Source: Sipunculus nudus
Lineage: Eukaryota > Annelida > Sipuncula > Golfingiida > Sipunculidae
Length of the DNA stretch: 64,000 nt
Assembly (NCBI GenBank): GCA_026874595.1
Contig: CM049318.1
Span: 26,564,956 to 26,628,955, forward strand
Reading direction: 5' to 3'
The notes beneath the pieces were generated by a model that was not told the origin of the DNA, did no database searches, and worked only from the letters and a program-made list of their open reading frames with translations. Within the stretch, counting starts at the first letter, position 1. Each line of letters opens with the position of its first letter. The translations under genes were made by a program, and so were the position numbers. Below are positions 49,637 through 63,086 of this stretch, in pieces.

Positions 49637-50672
49637 AAAAATAACCTCCTCTTTTTTACATCAGAAATACTACAACATCTGCAAATGAACAAATGTGCCA
49701 CAGTTTTAGTAGTTGAATGTTTGATTGAGATTGCGTAATTCCTGGAGAGTGAATAATAGATTACGTAATGAGCATTTCGTAAACAGGAAAATTAACCTCA
49801 GTTTCATGTTTGATCCCGTTTTAATGCCACTCAATTAATCGCTCAAATTCGAATATGATAATATCAGAAGATCCAAACCATCTATATAGCACCAAATGTA
49901 AAAAATGTTACTTCTGCTTATTTGGTCAAATCCGTATGGCGATCAAAAGAGTAGTGTACTCTTTCATTATATGCCAAAAGAACATATTGGATTGACCGAG
50001 CAAGCAGACAACATAACATTTGATTAATCAGATATTGCATTTTTCTGTTATTCTGTCAAGACGACATAAAAATTCACATGTAATTCCATTTGGCATTTTT
50101 CAACATCTGCAGATGAAGTTATTTGCAATATTTTAAAGTTGAAAATTTGACGAATATACCATATCCCAAGGGGGAATGAATCAAATATTGCGTAACTCTA
50201 CTTTTAATTTAAATTGAACGTAAGCTATATTTTCTATTTTAAAATACTTCGAAAATGTTATAGTTAACCCGAAATAAGTAAGGGCATAGAAAGAGAATCT
50301 GGGTTTTTTTTTCATATACGCAACACTATCCAAAAAGAAGACCTTACTCTGTTGTACTCTTAGCCCATTCCTCAATTTATTAAACGGTTACAGGTGAAAC
50401 TGCAAAGAACGGCTCGATTCTGTGCATTTCATTTCTTACTATTATTTTCACTATCTAAGTGTTAAGTTTAAAAAATTTACTATACCATGCTCTCTCCTCA
50501 TCGTTTATTTATTCACTGATCCTCCGCTCATTATCGCACAGGTATTCTACAAAGACTGAGATTTGAACAGTGTACAGTATCTCACGAATATTCAACTACG
50601 CACCAACTAAATTAAGACTTGTTATTCCTTTTTTAAATGTCTTTCTAATAAACATGCTTGACGATATCACAT
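49637..50672 (+). repeat. Satellite monomer 49, type D
   Basis: Mosaic of the monomer 38/39 kind (GATTGAGATTG, CATTTGGCATTT, AAATTGAACG). AGAAAGAGAATCTGGG and CTTGTTATTCC are private. With monomer 50 it mirrors monomers 39-40 about 10,349 bp upstream. Confidence 0.95.
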
Positions 50673-51705
50673 AAAAATAAACTCCTCATTTTTACATCAG
50701 AAATACTACAACATCTGCAAATGAACAAATGTGCCACAGTTTTAGTACTTGAATATTTGATCGAGATTGCGTAATTCCTGGAGAGTGAATAAAAGATTAC
50801 GTAATGAGCATTTCGTAAACAGGAAAATTAACCTCAGTTTCATGTTTGATCCCGTTTTTCATGACACTCAAACAATCGCTCAAATTCGAATATGAGCAAA
50901 TCAGAGAACCAAACAATCTATATTGGACCAAATGTAAAAAAATGTTACTTCTGCTTATTTGGTCAAATCCGTATGGCGATCAAAGGAGTAGTGTACTCTT
51001 TCATTATAAGCCAAAAGAACATATTGGATTGACCGAGCAAGCAGACAACATAACATTTGATTAATCAGATATTGCATTTTTCTGTTATTATGTTAAGACG
51101 ACATAAAAATTCACATGTAATTCCATTAGGCATTTTTCAACATCTACAGATGAAGTTATTTGCAATATTTTAAAGTGGAAAATTTGACGAATATACCATA
51201 TCCCAAGTGGGAATGAATCAAATATTGCGTAACTCTACTTTTAATTTAAATTTAACGTAAGCTATATTTTATATATTAAAATACTTCGAAATTGTTAGTT
51301 AACCCGAAATAAGTAAGGACATAAAATGAGAATCCGGGTTTTTTTTATATACGCAACACTATCCAAAAAGAAGGCCTTACTCTGTTATACTCTTAGCCCA
51401 TTCCTCAATTTATTAAACGGTTACAGGTGAAACTGCAAAGAACGGCTCAAATCTGTGCATTTCATTTCTTACTATTATTTTCACTATCTAAGTGTTAAGT
51501 TTAAAAAATTTTCTATACCATGCTCTCTCCTCATCGTTTATTTATTCACTGATCCTCCGCTCATTATCGCACAGTTATTCTACAAAGACTGAGATTTGAA
51601 CAGTGTACAGCATCTCACGAATATTCAACTACGCACCAACTAAATTAAGACTTGTCATTCCTATTTTAAATGTCTTTCTAATAAACATGCTTGACGATAT
51701 CACAT
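50673..51705 (+). repeat. Satellite monomer 50, type C
   Basis: C sublineage of monomer 37 (TATTGGACC, TATAAGCCAAAAG, TTATTATGTTAAG, CATCTACAG). Private: ATATGAGCAAATC, AGAGAACC (1-bp loss), CAAAGGAGTAG (dyad changed) and CACAGTTATTC. Confidence 0.95.
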
Positions 51706-52738
51706 AAAAATAAACTCTTCTTTTTTACATCAGAAATACTACAACATCTGCAAATGAACAAATGTGCCACAGTTTTAGTAGTTGAATGTTTGATCGAGAT
51801 TGCGTAATTCCTGGAGAGTGAATAATAGATTACGTAATGAGCATTTCGTAAACAGGAAAATTAAGCTCAGTTTCATGTTTGATCCCGTTTTAATGCCACT
51901 CAATTAATCGCTCAAATTCGAATATGATCAAATCAGAGGAACCAAACCATCTATATTGGACCAAATGTAAAAAAAATGTGACTTCTGCTTATTTGGTCAA
52001 ATCCGTATGGCGATCAAAAGAGTAGTGTACTCTTTTATTATATGCCAAAAGAACATATTGGATTGACCGAGCAAGCAGACAACATAACATTTGATTAATC
52101 AGATATTGCATTTCTCTGTTATTCTGTCAAGACGACATAAAAATTCACATGTAATTCCATTAGGCATTTTTCAACATCTGCAGATGAAGTTATTTGCAAT
52201 ATTTTAAAGTTGAAAATTTGACGAATATACCATATCCCAAGGGGGAATGAATCAAATATTGCGTAACTCTACTTTTAATTTAAATTTAACGTAAGCTATA
52301 TTTTATATTTTAAAATACTTCGAAATTGTTAGTTAACCCGAAATAAGTAAGGACATAGAATGAGAATCCGGGTTTTTTTATATACGCAACACTATCCAAA
52401 AAGAAGGCCTTACTCTGTTATACTCTTAGCCCATTCCTCAATTTATTAAACGGTTACAGGTGAAACTGCAAAGAACGGCTCAAATCTGTGCATTTCATTT
52501 CTTACTATTATTTTCACTATCTAAGTGTTAAGTTTAAAAAATTTACTATACCATGCTCTCTCCTCATCGTTTATTTATTCACTGATCCTCCGCTCGTTAT
52601 CGCACAGGTATTCTACAAAGACTGAGATTTGAACAGTGTACAGCATCTCACGAATATTCAACTACGCACCAACTAAATTAAGACTTGTCATTCCTATTTT
52701 AAATGTCTTTCTAATAAACATGCTTGACGATAACACAT
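51706..52738 (+). repeat. Satellite monomer 51, patchwork head with B tail
   Basis: A in box 1, then TTTTAATGCCACTC (B), GATCAAATCAGAGG (A), CAAACCATC (B) and TATTGGACC (C), as in monomer 48. Private: AACTCTTCTTTTTT, TTAAGCTCAG, TTTCTCTGTTATTC. Confidence 0.94.
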
Positions 52739-53774
52739 AAAAATAACCTCCTCTTTTTTACATCAGAAATACTACAACATCTGCAAATGAACAAATGTGC
52801 CACAGTTTTAGTAGTTGAATGTTTGATTGAGATTGCGTAATTCCTGGAGAGTGAATAATAAATTACGTAATGAGCATTTCGTAAACAGGAAAATTAACCT
52901 CAGTTTCATGTTTGATCCCCTTTTAATGCCACTCAATTAATCGCTCAAATTCGAATATGATAATATCAGAAGATCCAAACCATCTATATAGCACCAAATG
53001 TAAAAAATGTTACTTCTGCTTATTTGGTCAAATCCGTATGGCGATCAAAAGAGTAGTGTACTCTTTCATTATATGCCAAAAGAACATATTGGATTGACCG
53101 AGCAAGCAGACAACATAACATTTGATTAATCAGATATTGCATTTTTCTGTTATTCTGTCAAGACGACATTAAAATTCACATGTAATTCCATTTGGCATTT
53201 TTCAACATCTGCAGATGAAGTTATTTGCAATATTTTTAAGTTCAATATTTCATGAATATACAATATCCCAAGGGGAAATAATCAAATATTGCGTAACTCT
53301 AATTTTAATTTTAAGTTTAATGTAAGCTATATTTTCTTTTTAAGATACTTCGAAAATGTTATAGTAAACTCGAAATAAGTAAGGGCATAGAATGAGAATC
53401 TGTTTTATTTTATATACGCAACACTATCCAAAATGAAGACCTTACTCTGTTATACTCTTAGCCCATTCCTCAATTTATAAAAGGGTTCCAAGTGTAACTG
53501 CAAAGTAAGGCTCAAATCTTTGCATTTCATTTCTTACTATTATTTTCACTATCTAAATGTAAAGTTTAAAAAAAAAATTACTATACCATGCTCTCTCCTC
53601 ATCGTTTAGTGTATTCACTGATCCTCCGCTTATTTTTGCACAGGCATTCTACAAAGACTGAGATTTGAACAGTGTACAGCATCTCATGAATATTCAACTA
53701 CGCACCAACTAAATTAAGACTTGTCATTCTCTTTTTAACTGTCATTCTAATAAACATGCTTGACGATAACACAT
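52739..53774 (+). repeat. Satellite monomer 52, D head with A tail
   Basis: Head equals monomer 39 (ATAATAAATTACG, GATCCCCTTTTAATG, CATTTGGCATTT). From box 2 (AAGTTCAATATTTC, about 53,240) it is A with the tail of monomer 41 (CCAAAATGAAGACC, CTAAATGTAAAG, CATCGTTTAGTG). Confidence 0.95.
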
Positions 53775-54802
53775 AAAAATAACTTCCTCTTTTTCACATC
53801 AGAAATACTACATCTGCAGATGAACAAATGTGCTACAGTTTTAGTAGTTGAATGTTTGATCGAGATTGCGTACTTCCAGGAATGTGAATAAAAGAATACG
53901 TAATGAGCATTTCGTAAAGATGACAATTAACCTCAGTTTCATGTTTGATCCCGTTTTAATGCCACTCAATTAATCGCTCAAATTCGAATATGATAATATC
54001 AGAAGATCCAAACCATCTATATAGCACCAAATGTAAAAAATGTTACTTCTGCTTATTTGGTCAAATCCGTATGGCGATCAAAAGAGTAGTGTACTCTTTC
54101 ATTATATGCCAAAAGAACATATTGGATTGACCGAGCAAGCAGACAACATAACATTTGATTAATCAGATATTGCATTTTTCTGTTATTCTGTCAAGACGAC
54201 ATAAAAATTCACATGTAATTCCATTAGGCATTTTTCAACATCTGCAGATGAAGTTATTTGCAATATTTTAAAGTGGAAAATTTGACGAATATACCATATC
54301 CCAAGGGGGAATGAATCAAATATTGCGTAACTCTACTTTTAATTTAAATTTAACGTAAGCTATATTTTATATTTTAAAATACTTCGAAATTGTTAGTTAA
54401 CCCGAAATAAGTAAGGACATAGAATGAGAATCCGGGTTTTTTTATATACGCAACACTATCCAAAAAGAAGGCCTTACTCTGTTATACTCTTAGCCCATTC
54501 CTCAATTTATTAAACGGTTACAGGTGAAACTGCAAAGAACGGCTCAAATCTGTGCATTTCATTTCTTACTATTATTTTCACTATCTAAGTGTTAAGTTTA
54601 AAAAATTTACTATACCATGCTCTCTCCTCATCGTTTATTAATTCACTGATCCTCCGCTCGTTATCGCACAGGTATTCTACAAAGACTGAGATTTGAACAG
54701 TGTACAGCATCTCACGAATATTCAACTACGCACCAACTAAATTAAGACTTGTCATTCCTATTTTAAATGTCTTTCTAATAAACATGCTTGACGATATCAC
54801 AT
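53775..54802 (+). repeat. Satellite monomer 53, type B
   Basis: AACTTCCTC and GTGCTACAG link its head to monomer 42; AAGATGAC and AAGTGGAAAATTTG then follow other B lines. TTATTAATTCACTG is private. Confidence 0.95.
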
Positions 54803-55840
54803 AAAAATAAACTCCTCATTTTTACATCAGAAATACTACAACTTCTGCAAATGAACAAATGTGCCACAGTTTTAGTAGTTGAATGTTTGATCGAGATTGC
54901 GTAATTCCTGGAGAGTGAATAATAGATTACGTAATGAGCATTTCGTAAACAGGAAAATTAACCTCAGTTTCATGTTTGATCCCGTTTTTCATGACACTCA
55001 AATAATCGCTCAAATTCTAATATGATCAAATCAAAGGAACCAAACAATCTATATTGAACCAAATGTAAAAAAAATGTTACTTCTGCTTATTTGGTCAAAT
55101 CCGTATGGCGATCAAAAGAGTAGTGTTCTCTTTCATTATGTGCCAAACGAACATATTGGATTGACCGAGCAAGCAGACAACATTACATTTGATTAATCAG
55201 ATACATTATTTTTCTGATATTCTGTCAAGACGACATTAAAATTCACAGTTTATTCCATCAGGCATTTTTCAACATCTGCAGATGAAGTTATTTGCAATAT
55301 TTTTAAGTTCAATATTTCATGAATATACAATATCCCAAGGGGAAATAATCAAATATTGCGTAACTCTAATTTTAATTTTAAGTTTAATGTAAGCTATATT
55401 TTCTTTTTAAGATACTTCGAAAATGTTATAGTAAACTCGAAATAAGTAAGGGCATAGAATGAGAATCTGTTTTATTTTATATACGCAACACTATCCAAAA
55501 AGAAGACCTTACTCTGTTATACTCTTAGCCCATTCCTCAATTTATAAAAGGGTTCCAAGTGTAACTGCAAAGTAAGGCTCAAATCTTTGCATTTCATTTC
55601 TTACTATTATTTTCACTATCTAACTGTAAAGTTTAAAAAAAAATTACTATACCATGCTCTCTCCTCATCCTTTAGTGTATTCACTGATCCTCCGCTTATT
55701 TTTGCACAGGTATTCTACAAAGACTGAGATTTGAACAGTGTACAGCATCTCATGAATATTCAACTACGCACCAACTAAATTAAGACTTGTCATTCTCTTT
55801 TTAACTGTCATTCTAATAAACATGCTTGACGATAACACAT
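54803..55840 (+). repeat. Satellite monomer 54, type A
   Basis: A copy of 1,038 bp. Private: ACAACTTCTGC, ATTCTAATATG, ATCAAAGGAACC and GTAGTGTTCTC, which changes one arm of the dyad. Corresponds in position to monomer 22 (offset about 33,072). Confidence 0.95.
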
Positions 55841-56871
55841 AAAAATAACCTCCTCTTTTTACATCAGAAATACTACATCTGCAGATGAACAAATGTGCCA
55901 CAGTTTTAGTAGTTGAATGTTTGATCGAGATTGCGTACTTCCAGGAATGTGAATAAAAGAATACGTAATGAGCATTTCGTAAAGATGACAATTAACCTCA
56001 GTTTCATGTTTGATCCCGTTTTAATGCCACTCAATTAATCGCTCAAATTCGAATATGATAATATCAGAAGATCCAAACCATCTATATAGCACCAAATGAA
56101 AAAAATGTTACTTCTGCTTATTTGGTCAAATCCGTATGGCGATCAAAAGAGTAGTGTACTCTTTCATTATATGCCAAAAGAACATATTGGATTGACCGAG
56201 CAAGCAGACAACATAACATTTGATTAATCAGATATTGCATTTTTCTGTTATTCTGTCAAGACGACATAAAAATTCACATGTAATTCCATTAGGCATTTTT
56301 CAACATCTGCAGATGAAGTTATTTGTAATATTTTAAAGTTGAAAATTTGACGAATATACCATATCCCAAGGGGGAATGAATCAAATATTGCGTAACTCTA
56401 CTTTTAATTTAAATTTAACGTAAGCTATATTTTCTATTTTAAAATACTTCGAAAATGTTATAGTTAACCCGAAATAAGTAAGGGCATAGAATGAGAATCT
56501 GTTTTTTTTTATATACGCAACACTATCCAAAAAGAAGACCTTACTCTGTTGTACTCTTAGCCCATTCCTCAATTTATTAAACGGTTACAGGTGAAACTGC
56601 AAAGAACGGCTCAAATCTTTGCATTTCATTTCTTACTATTATTTTCACTATCTAACTGTAAAGTTTAAAAAAAATTACTATACCATGCTCTCTCCTCATC
56701 CTTTAGTGTATTCACTGATCCTCCGCTTATTTTTGCACAGGCATTCTACAAAGACTGAGATTTGAACAGTGTACAGCATCTCATGAATATTCAACTACGC
56801 ACCAACTAAATAAAGACTTGTCATTCTCTTTTTAACTGTCTTTCTAATAAACATGCTTGACGATATCACAT
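55841..56871 (+). repeat. Satellite monomer 55, B with A tail
   Basis: B with ATTTGTAATATTTT (as in 23, 25 and 57) and CAAATGAAAAAAATG; after ACGGCTC it is A (CAAATCTTTGC, CATCCTTTAGTG), then ends with B-like CTGTCTTTC and GATATC. ACTAAATAAAGAC is private. Confidence 0.95.
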
Positions 56872-57909
56872 AAAAATAAACTCCTCATTTTTACATCAGA
56901 AATACTACAACATCTGCAAATGAACAAATGTGCCACAGTTTTAGTAGTTGAATGTTTGATCGAGATTGCGTAATTCCTGGGGAGTGAATAATAGATTACG
57001 TAATGAGCATTTCGTAAACAGGAAAATTAACCTCAGTTTCATGTTTGATCCCGTTTTTCATGACACTCAAACAATCGCTCAAATTCGAATATGATCAAAT
57101 CAGAGGAACCAAACAATCTATATTGAACCAAATGTAAAAAAAATGTTACTTCTGCTTATTTGGTCAAATCCGTATGGCGATCAAAAGAGTAGTGTACTCA
57201 TTCATTATGTGCCAAACGAACATATTGGATTGACCGAGCAAGCAGACAACATTACATTTGATTAATCAGATACATTATTTTTCTGATATTCTGTCAAGAC
57301 GACATTAAAATTCACAGTTTATTCCATCAGGCACTTTTCAACATCTGCAGATGAAGTTATTTGCAATATTTTTAAGTTCAATATTTCATGAATATACAAT
57401 ATCCCAAGGGGAAATAATCAAATATTGCGTAACTCTAATTTTAATTTTAAGTTTAATGTAAGCTATATTTTCTTTTTAAGATACTTCGAAAATGTTATAG
57501 TAAACTCGAAAAAAGTAAGGGCATAGAATGAGAATCTGTTTTATTTTATATACGCAACACTATCCAAAAAGAAGACCTTACTCTGTTATACTCTTAGCCC
57601 ATTCCTCAATTTATAAAAGGGTTCCAAGTGTAACTGCAAAGAACGGCTCAAATCTTTGCATTTCATTTCTTACTATTATTTTCACTATCTAACTGTAAAG
57701 TTTAAAAAAAAATTAATATACCATGCTCTCTCCTCATCCTTTAGTGTATTCACTGATCCTCCGCTTATTTTTGCACAGGCATTCTACAAAGACTGAGATT
57801 TGAACAGTGTACAGCATCTCATGAATATTCAACTACGCACCAACTAAATTAAGACTTGTCATTCTCTTTTTAACTGTCATTCTAATAAACATGCTTGACG
57901 ATAACACAT
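56872..57909 (+). repeat. Satellite monomer 56, type A
   Basis: A copy of 1,038 bp with GGCACTTTTC and CTCGAAAAAAG, as in monomer 24. Private: CCTGGGGAGTG, TACTCATTCATTATG (dyad arm mismatch) and AAATTAATATACC. CAAAGAACGGCTC is a small B patch in the tail. Confidence 0.95.
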
Positions 57910-58946
57910 AAAAATAACCTCCTCTTTTTACATCAGAAATACTACATCTGCAGATGAACAAATGTGCCACAGTTTTAGTAGTTGAATGTTTGATCGAGAT
58001 TGCGTACTTCCAGGAACGTGAATAAAAGAATACGTAATGAGCATTTCGTAAAGATGACAATTAACCTCAGTTTCATGTTTGATCCCGTTTTAATGCCACT
58101 CAATTAATCGCTCAAATTCGAATATGATAATATCAGAAGATCCAAACCATCTATATAGCACCAAATGTAAAAAATGTTACTTCTGCTTATTTGGTCAAAT
58201 CCGTATGGCGATCAAAAGAGTAGTGTACTCTTTCATTATATGCCAAAAGAACATATTGGATTGACCGAGCAAGCAGACAACATAACATTTGATTAATCAG
58301 ATATTGCATTTTTCTGTTATTCTGTCAAGACGACATAAAAATTCACATGTAATTCCATTAGGCATTTTTCAACATCTACAGATGAAGTTATTTGTAATAT
58401 TTTAAAGTTGAAAATTTGACGAATATACGCGTACCATATCCCAAGGGGGAATGAATCAAATATTGCGTAACTCTACTTTTAATTTAAATTTAACGTAAGC
58501 TATATTTTCTATTTTAAAATACTTCGCAAATGTTATAGTTAACCCGAAATAAGTAAGGGCATAGAATGAGAATCTGGTTTTTTTTTCATATACGCAACAC
58601 TATCCAAAAAGAAGACCTTACTCTGTTGTACTCTTAGCCCATTCCTCAATTTATTAAACGGTTACAGGTGAAACTGCAAAGAACGGCTCGATTCTGTGCA
58701 TTTCATTTCTTACTATTATTTTCACTATCTAAGTGTTAAGTATAAAAAATTTACTATACCATGCTCTCTCCTCATCGTTTATTTATTCACTGATCCTCCG
58801 CTCATTATCGCACAGGTATTCTACAAAGACTGAGATTTGAACAGTGTACAGCATCTCACGAATATTCAACTACGCACCAACTAAATTAAGACTTGTCATT
58901 CCTATTTTAAATGTCTTTCTAATAAACATGCTTGACGATATCACAT
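57910..58946 (+). repeat. Satellite monomer 57, type B with 6-bp insertion
   Basis: B copy of 1,037 bp. GCGTAC is inserted at 58429-58434, giving TACGCGTA and a new MluI site. Other private changes: GGAACGTG, CTTCGCAAATG. ATTTGTAATATTTT links it to monomer 25. Confidence 0.95.
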
Positions 58947-59985
58947 AAAAATAAACTCCTCATTTTTACATCAGAAATACTACAACATCTGCAAATGAAC
59001 AAATGTGCCCCAGTTTTAGTAGTTGAATGTTTGATCGAGATTGCGTAATTCCTGGAGAGTGAATAATTGATTACGTAATGAGCATTTCGTAAACAGGAAA
59101 ATTAACCTCAGTTTCATGTTTGATCCCGTTTTTTCATGACACTCAAATAATCGCTCAAATTCGAATATGATCAAATCAGAGGAACCAAACAATCTATATT
59201 GAACCAAATGTAAAAAAAATGTTACTTCTGCTTATTTGGTCAAATCCGTATGGCGATCAAAAGAGTAGTGTACTCTTTCATTAGGTGCCAAACGAACATA
59301 TTGGATTGACCGAGCAAGCAGACAACATTACATTTGATTAATCAGATACATTATTTTTCTGATATTCTGTCAAGACGACATTAAAATTCACAGTTTATTC
59401 CATCAGGCATTTTTCAACATCTGCAGATGAAGTTATTTGCAATATTTTTAAGTTCAATATTTCATGAATATACAATATCCCAAGGGGAAATAATCAAATA
59501 TTGCGTAACTCTAATTTTAATTTTAAGTTTAATGTAAGCTATATTTTCTTTTTAAGATACTTCGAAAATGTTATAGTAAACTCGAAATAAGTAAGGGCAT
59601 AGAATGAGAATCTGTTTTATTTTATATACGCAACACTATCCAAAAAGAAGACCTTACTCTGTTATACTCTTAGCCCATTCCTCAATTTATAAAAGGGTTC
59701 CAAGTGTAACTGCAAAGCAAGGCTCAAATCTTTGCATTTCATTTCTTACTATTATTTTCACTATCTAACTGTAAAGTTTAAAAAAAAATTACTATACCAT
59801 GCTCTCTCCTCATCCTTTAGTGTATTCACTGATCCTCCGCTTATTTTTGCACAGGCATTCTACAAAGACTGAGATTTGAACAGTGTACAGCATCTCATGA
59901 ATATTCAACTACGCACCAACTAAATTAAGACTTGTCATTCTCTTTTTAACTGTCATTCTAATAAACATGCTTGACGATAACACAT
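58947..59985 (+). repeat. Satellite monomer 58, type A
   Basis: A copy of 1,039 bp with GTGCCCCAG, ATAATTGATTACG, GTTTTTTCATGAC, ATTAGGTGCC and CAAAGCAAGG. Corresponds in position to monomer 29 (offset about 29,996). Confidence 0.95.
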
Positions 59986-61017
59986 AAAAATAACCTCCTC
60001 TTTTTCACATCAGAAATACTACATCTGCAGATGAACAAATGTGCCACAGTTTTAGTAGTTGAATGTTTGATCGAGATTGCGTACTTCCAGGAATGTGAAT
60101 AAAAGAATACGTAATGAGCATTTCGTAAAGATGACAATTAATCTCAGTTTCATGTTTGATCCCGTTTTAATGCCACTCAATTAATCGCTCAAATTCGAAT
60201 ATGATAATATCAGAAGATCCAAACCATCTATAAAGCACCAAATGTAAAAAATGTTACTTCTGCTTATTTGGTCAAATCCGTATGGCGATCAAAAGAGTAG
60301 TGTACTCTTTCATTATATGCCAAAAGAACATATTGGATTGACCGAGCAAGCAGACAACATAACATTTGATTAATCAGATATTGCATTTTTCTGTTATTCT
60401 GTCAAGACGACATAAAAATTCACATGTAATTCCATTAGGCATTTTTCAACATCTGCAGATGAAGTTATTTGCAATATTTTAAAGTGGAAAATTTGACGAA
60501 TATACCATATCCCAAGGGGGAATGAATCAAATATTGCGTAACTCTACTTTTAATTTAAATTTAACGTAAGCTATATTTTATATTTTAAAATACTTCGAAA
60601 TTGTTAGTTAACCCGAAATAAGTAAGGACATAGAAGGAGAATCCGGGTTTTTTTTATATACGCAACACTATCCAAAAAGAAGGCCTTACTCTGTTATACT
60701 CTTAGCCCATTCCTCAATTTATTAAACGGTTACAGGTGAAACTGCAAAGAACGGCTCAAATCTTTGCATTTCATTTCTTACTATTATTTTCACTATCTAA
60801 CTGTAAAGTTTAAAAAAAAATTACTATACCATGCTCTCTCCTCATCCTTTAGTGTATTCACTGATCCTCCGCTTATTTTTGCACAGGCATTCTACAAAGA
60901 CTGAGATTTGAACAGTGTACAGCATCTCATGAATATTCAACTACGCACCAACTAAATTAAGACTTGTCATTCTCTTTTTAACTGTCATTCTAATAAACAT
61001 GCTTGACGATAACACAT
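59986..61017 (+). repeat. Satellite monomer 59, B with A tail
   Basis: Relative of monomers 30 and 32: CTTTTTCACATC, AAGTGGAAAATTTG, AGAAGGAGAATCCGGG, then A tail. TTAATCTCAG and CTATAAAGCACC are further variants. Offset to monomer 30 is 29,997 bp, with identical length. Confidence 0.95.
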
Positions 61018-62054
61018 AAAAATAACCTCCTCTTTTTCACATCAGAAATACTACATCTGCAGATGAACAAATGTGCCACAGTTTTAGTAGTTGAATGTTT
61101 GATCGAGATTGCGTAATTCCTGGAGAGTGAATAAAAGATTACGTAATGAGCATTTCGTAAACAGGAAAATTAACCTCAGTTTCATGTTTGATCCCGTTTT
61201 TCATGACACTCAAACAATCGCTCAAATTCGAATATGATCAAATCAGAGGAACCAAACAATCTATATTGAACCAAATGTAAAAAAAATGTTACTTTTGCTT
61301 ATTTGGTCAAATCCGTATGGCGATCAAAAGAGTAGTGTACTCTTTCATTATGTGCCAAACGAACATATTGGATTGACCGAGCAAGCAGACAACATTACAT
61401 TTGATTAATCAGATACATTATTTTTCTGATATTCTGTCAAGACGACATTAAAATTCACAGTTAATTCCATCAGGCATTTTTCAACATCTGCAGATTAAGT
61501 TATTTGCAATATTTTTAAGTTCAATATTTCATGAATATACAATATCCCAAGGGGAAATAATCAAATATTGCGTAACTCTAATTTTAATTTTAAGTTTAAT
61601 GTAAGCTATATTTTCTATTTAAGATACTTCGAAAATGTTATAGTAAACTCGAAATAAGTAAGGGCATAGAATGAGAATCCGGGTTTTTTTTTATATACGC
61701 AACACTATCCAAAAAGAAGACCTTACTCTGTTATACTCTTAGCCCATTCCTCAATTTATAAAAGGGTTCCAAGTGTAACTGCAAAGTAAGGCTCAAATCT
61801 TTGCATTTCATTTCTTACTATTATTTTCACTATCTAACTGTAAAGTTTAAAAAAAAATTACTATACCATGCTCTCTCCTCATCCTTTAGTGTATTCACTG
61901 ATCCTCCGCTTATTTTTGCACAGGCATTCTACAAAGACTGAGATTTGAACAGTGTACAGCATCTCATGAATATTCAACTACGCACCAACTAAATTAAGAC
62001 TTGTCATTCTCTTTTTAACTGTCATTCTAATAAACATGCTTGACGATAACACAT
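61018..62054 (+). repeat. Satellite monomer 60, A with B start
   Basis: B start (CTTTTTCACATC), then A with C markers ATAAAAGATTACG and CAAACAATCG, and a B-like patch GAATCCGGG at about 61,676 before the A tail. Corresponds to monomer 31. Private: ACTTTTGCTTAT, GCAGATTAAG. Confidence 0.95.
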
Positions 62055-63086
62055 AAAAATAACCTCCTCTTTTTCACATCAGAAATACTACATCTGCAGA
62101 TGAACAAATGTGCCACAGTTTGAGTAGTTGAATGTTTAATCGAGATTGCGTACTTCCAGGAATGTGAATAAAAGAATACGTAATGAGCATTTCGTGAAGA
62201 TGACAATTAACCTCAGTTTCATGTTTGATCCCGTTTTAATGCCACTCAATTAATCGCTCAAATTCGAATATGATAATATCAGAAGATCCAAACCATCTAT
62301 ATAGCACCAAATGTAAAAAATGTTACTTCTGCTTATTTGGTCAAATCCGTATGGCGATCAAAAGAGTAGTGTACTCTTTCATTATATGCCAAAAGAACAT
62401 ATTGGATTGACCGAGCAAGCAGACAACATAACATTTGATTAATCAGATATTGCATTTTTCTGTTATTCTGTCAAGACGACATAAAAATTCACATGTAATT
62501 CCATTAGGCATTTTTCAACATCTGCAGATGAAGTTATTTGCAATATTTTAAAGTTGAAAATTTGACGAATATACCATATCCCAAGGGGGAATGAATCAAA
62601 TATTGCGTAACTCTAATTTTAATTTTTAGTTTAATGTAAGCTATATTTTCTTTTTAAGATACTTCGAAAATGTTATAGTAAACTCGAAATAAGTAAGGGC
62701 ATAGAATGAGAATCTGTTTTATTTTATATACGCAACACTATCCAAAAAGAAGACCTTACTCTGTTATACTCTTAGCCCATTCCTCAATTTATAAAAGGGT
62801 TCCAAGTGTAACTGCAAAGTAAGGCTCAAATCTTTGCATTTCATTTCTTACTATTATTTTCACTATCTAACTGTAAAGTTAAAAAAAAATTACTATACCA
62901 TGCTCTCTCCTCATCCTTTAGTGTATTCACTGATCCTCCGCTTATTTCTGCACAGGCATTCTACAAAGACTGAGGTTTGAACAGTGTACAGCATCTCATG
63001 AATATTCAACTACGCACCAACTAAATTAAGACTTGTCATTCTCTTTTTAACTGTCATTCTAATAAACATGCTTGACGATAACACAT
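62055..63086 (+). repeat. Satellite monomer 61, B with A tail
   Basis: B through box 2, then A from CTCTAATTTTAATTTTTAG (about 62,611) with TTATTTCTGCACAGG as in monomers 11 and 16. Private: TTTGAGTAGTTG, TTTAATCGAG, CGTGAAGATG, TGAGGTTTG. Confidence 0.95.

Noticed and set aside
50846-51064. Plus-strand frame of 72 codons over the conserved core of monomer 50
   Set aside because: It depends on private indels of this copy (AGAGAACC and a shorter A run). Other copies have stops, so core conservation cannot be due to coding.
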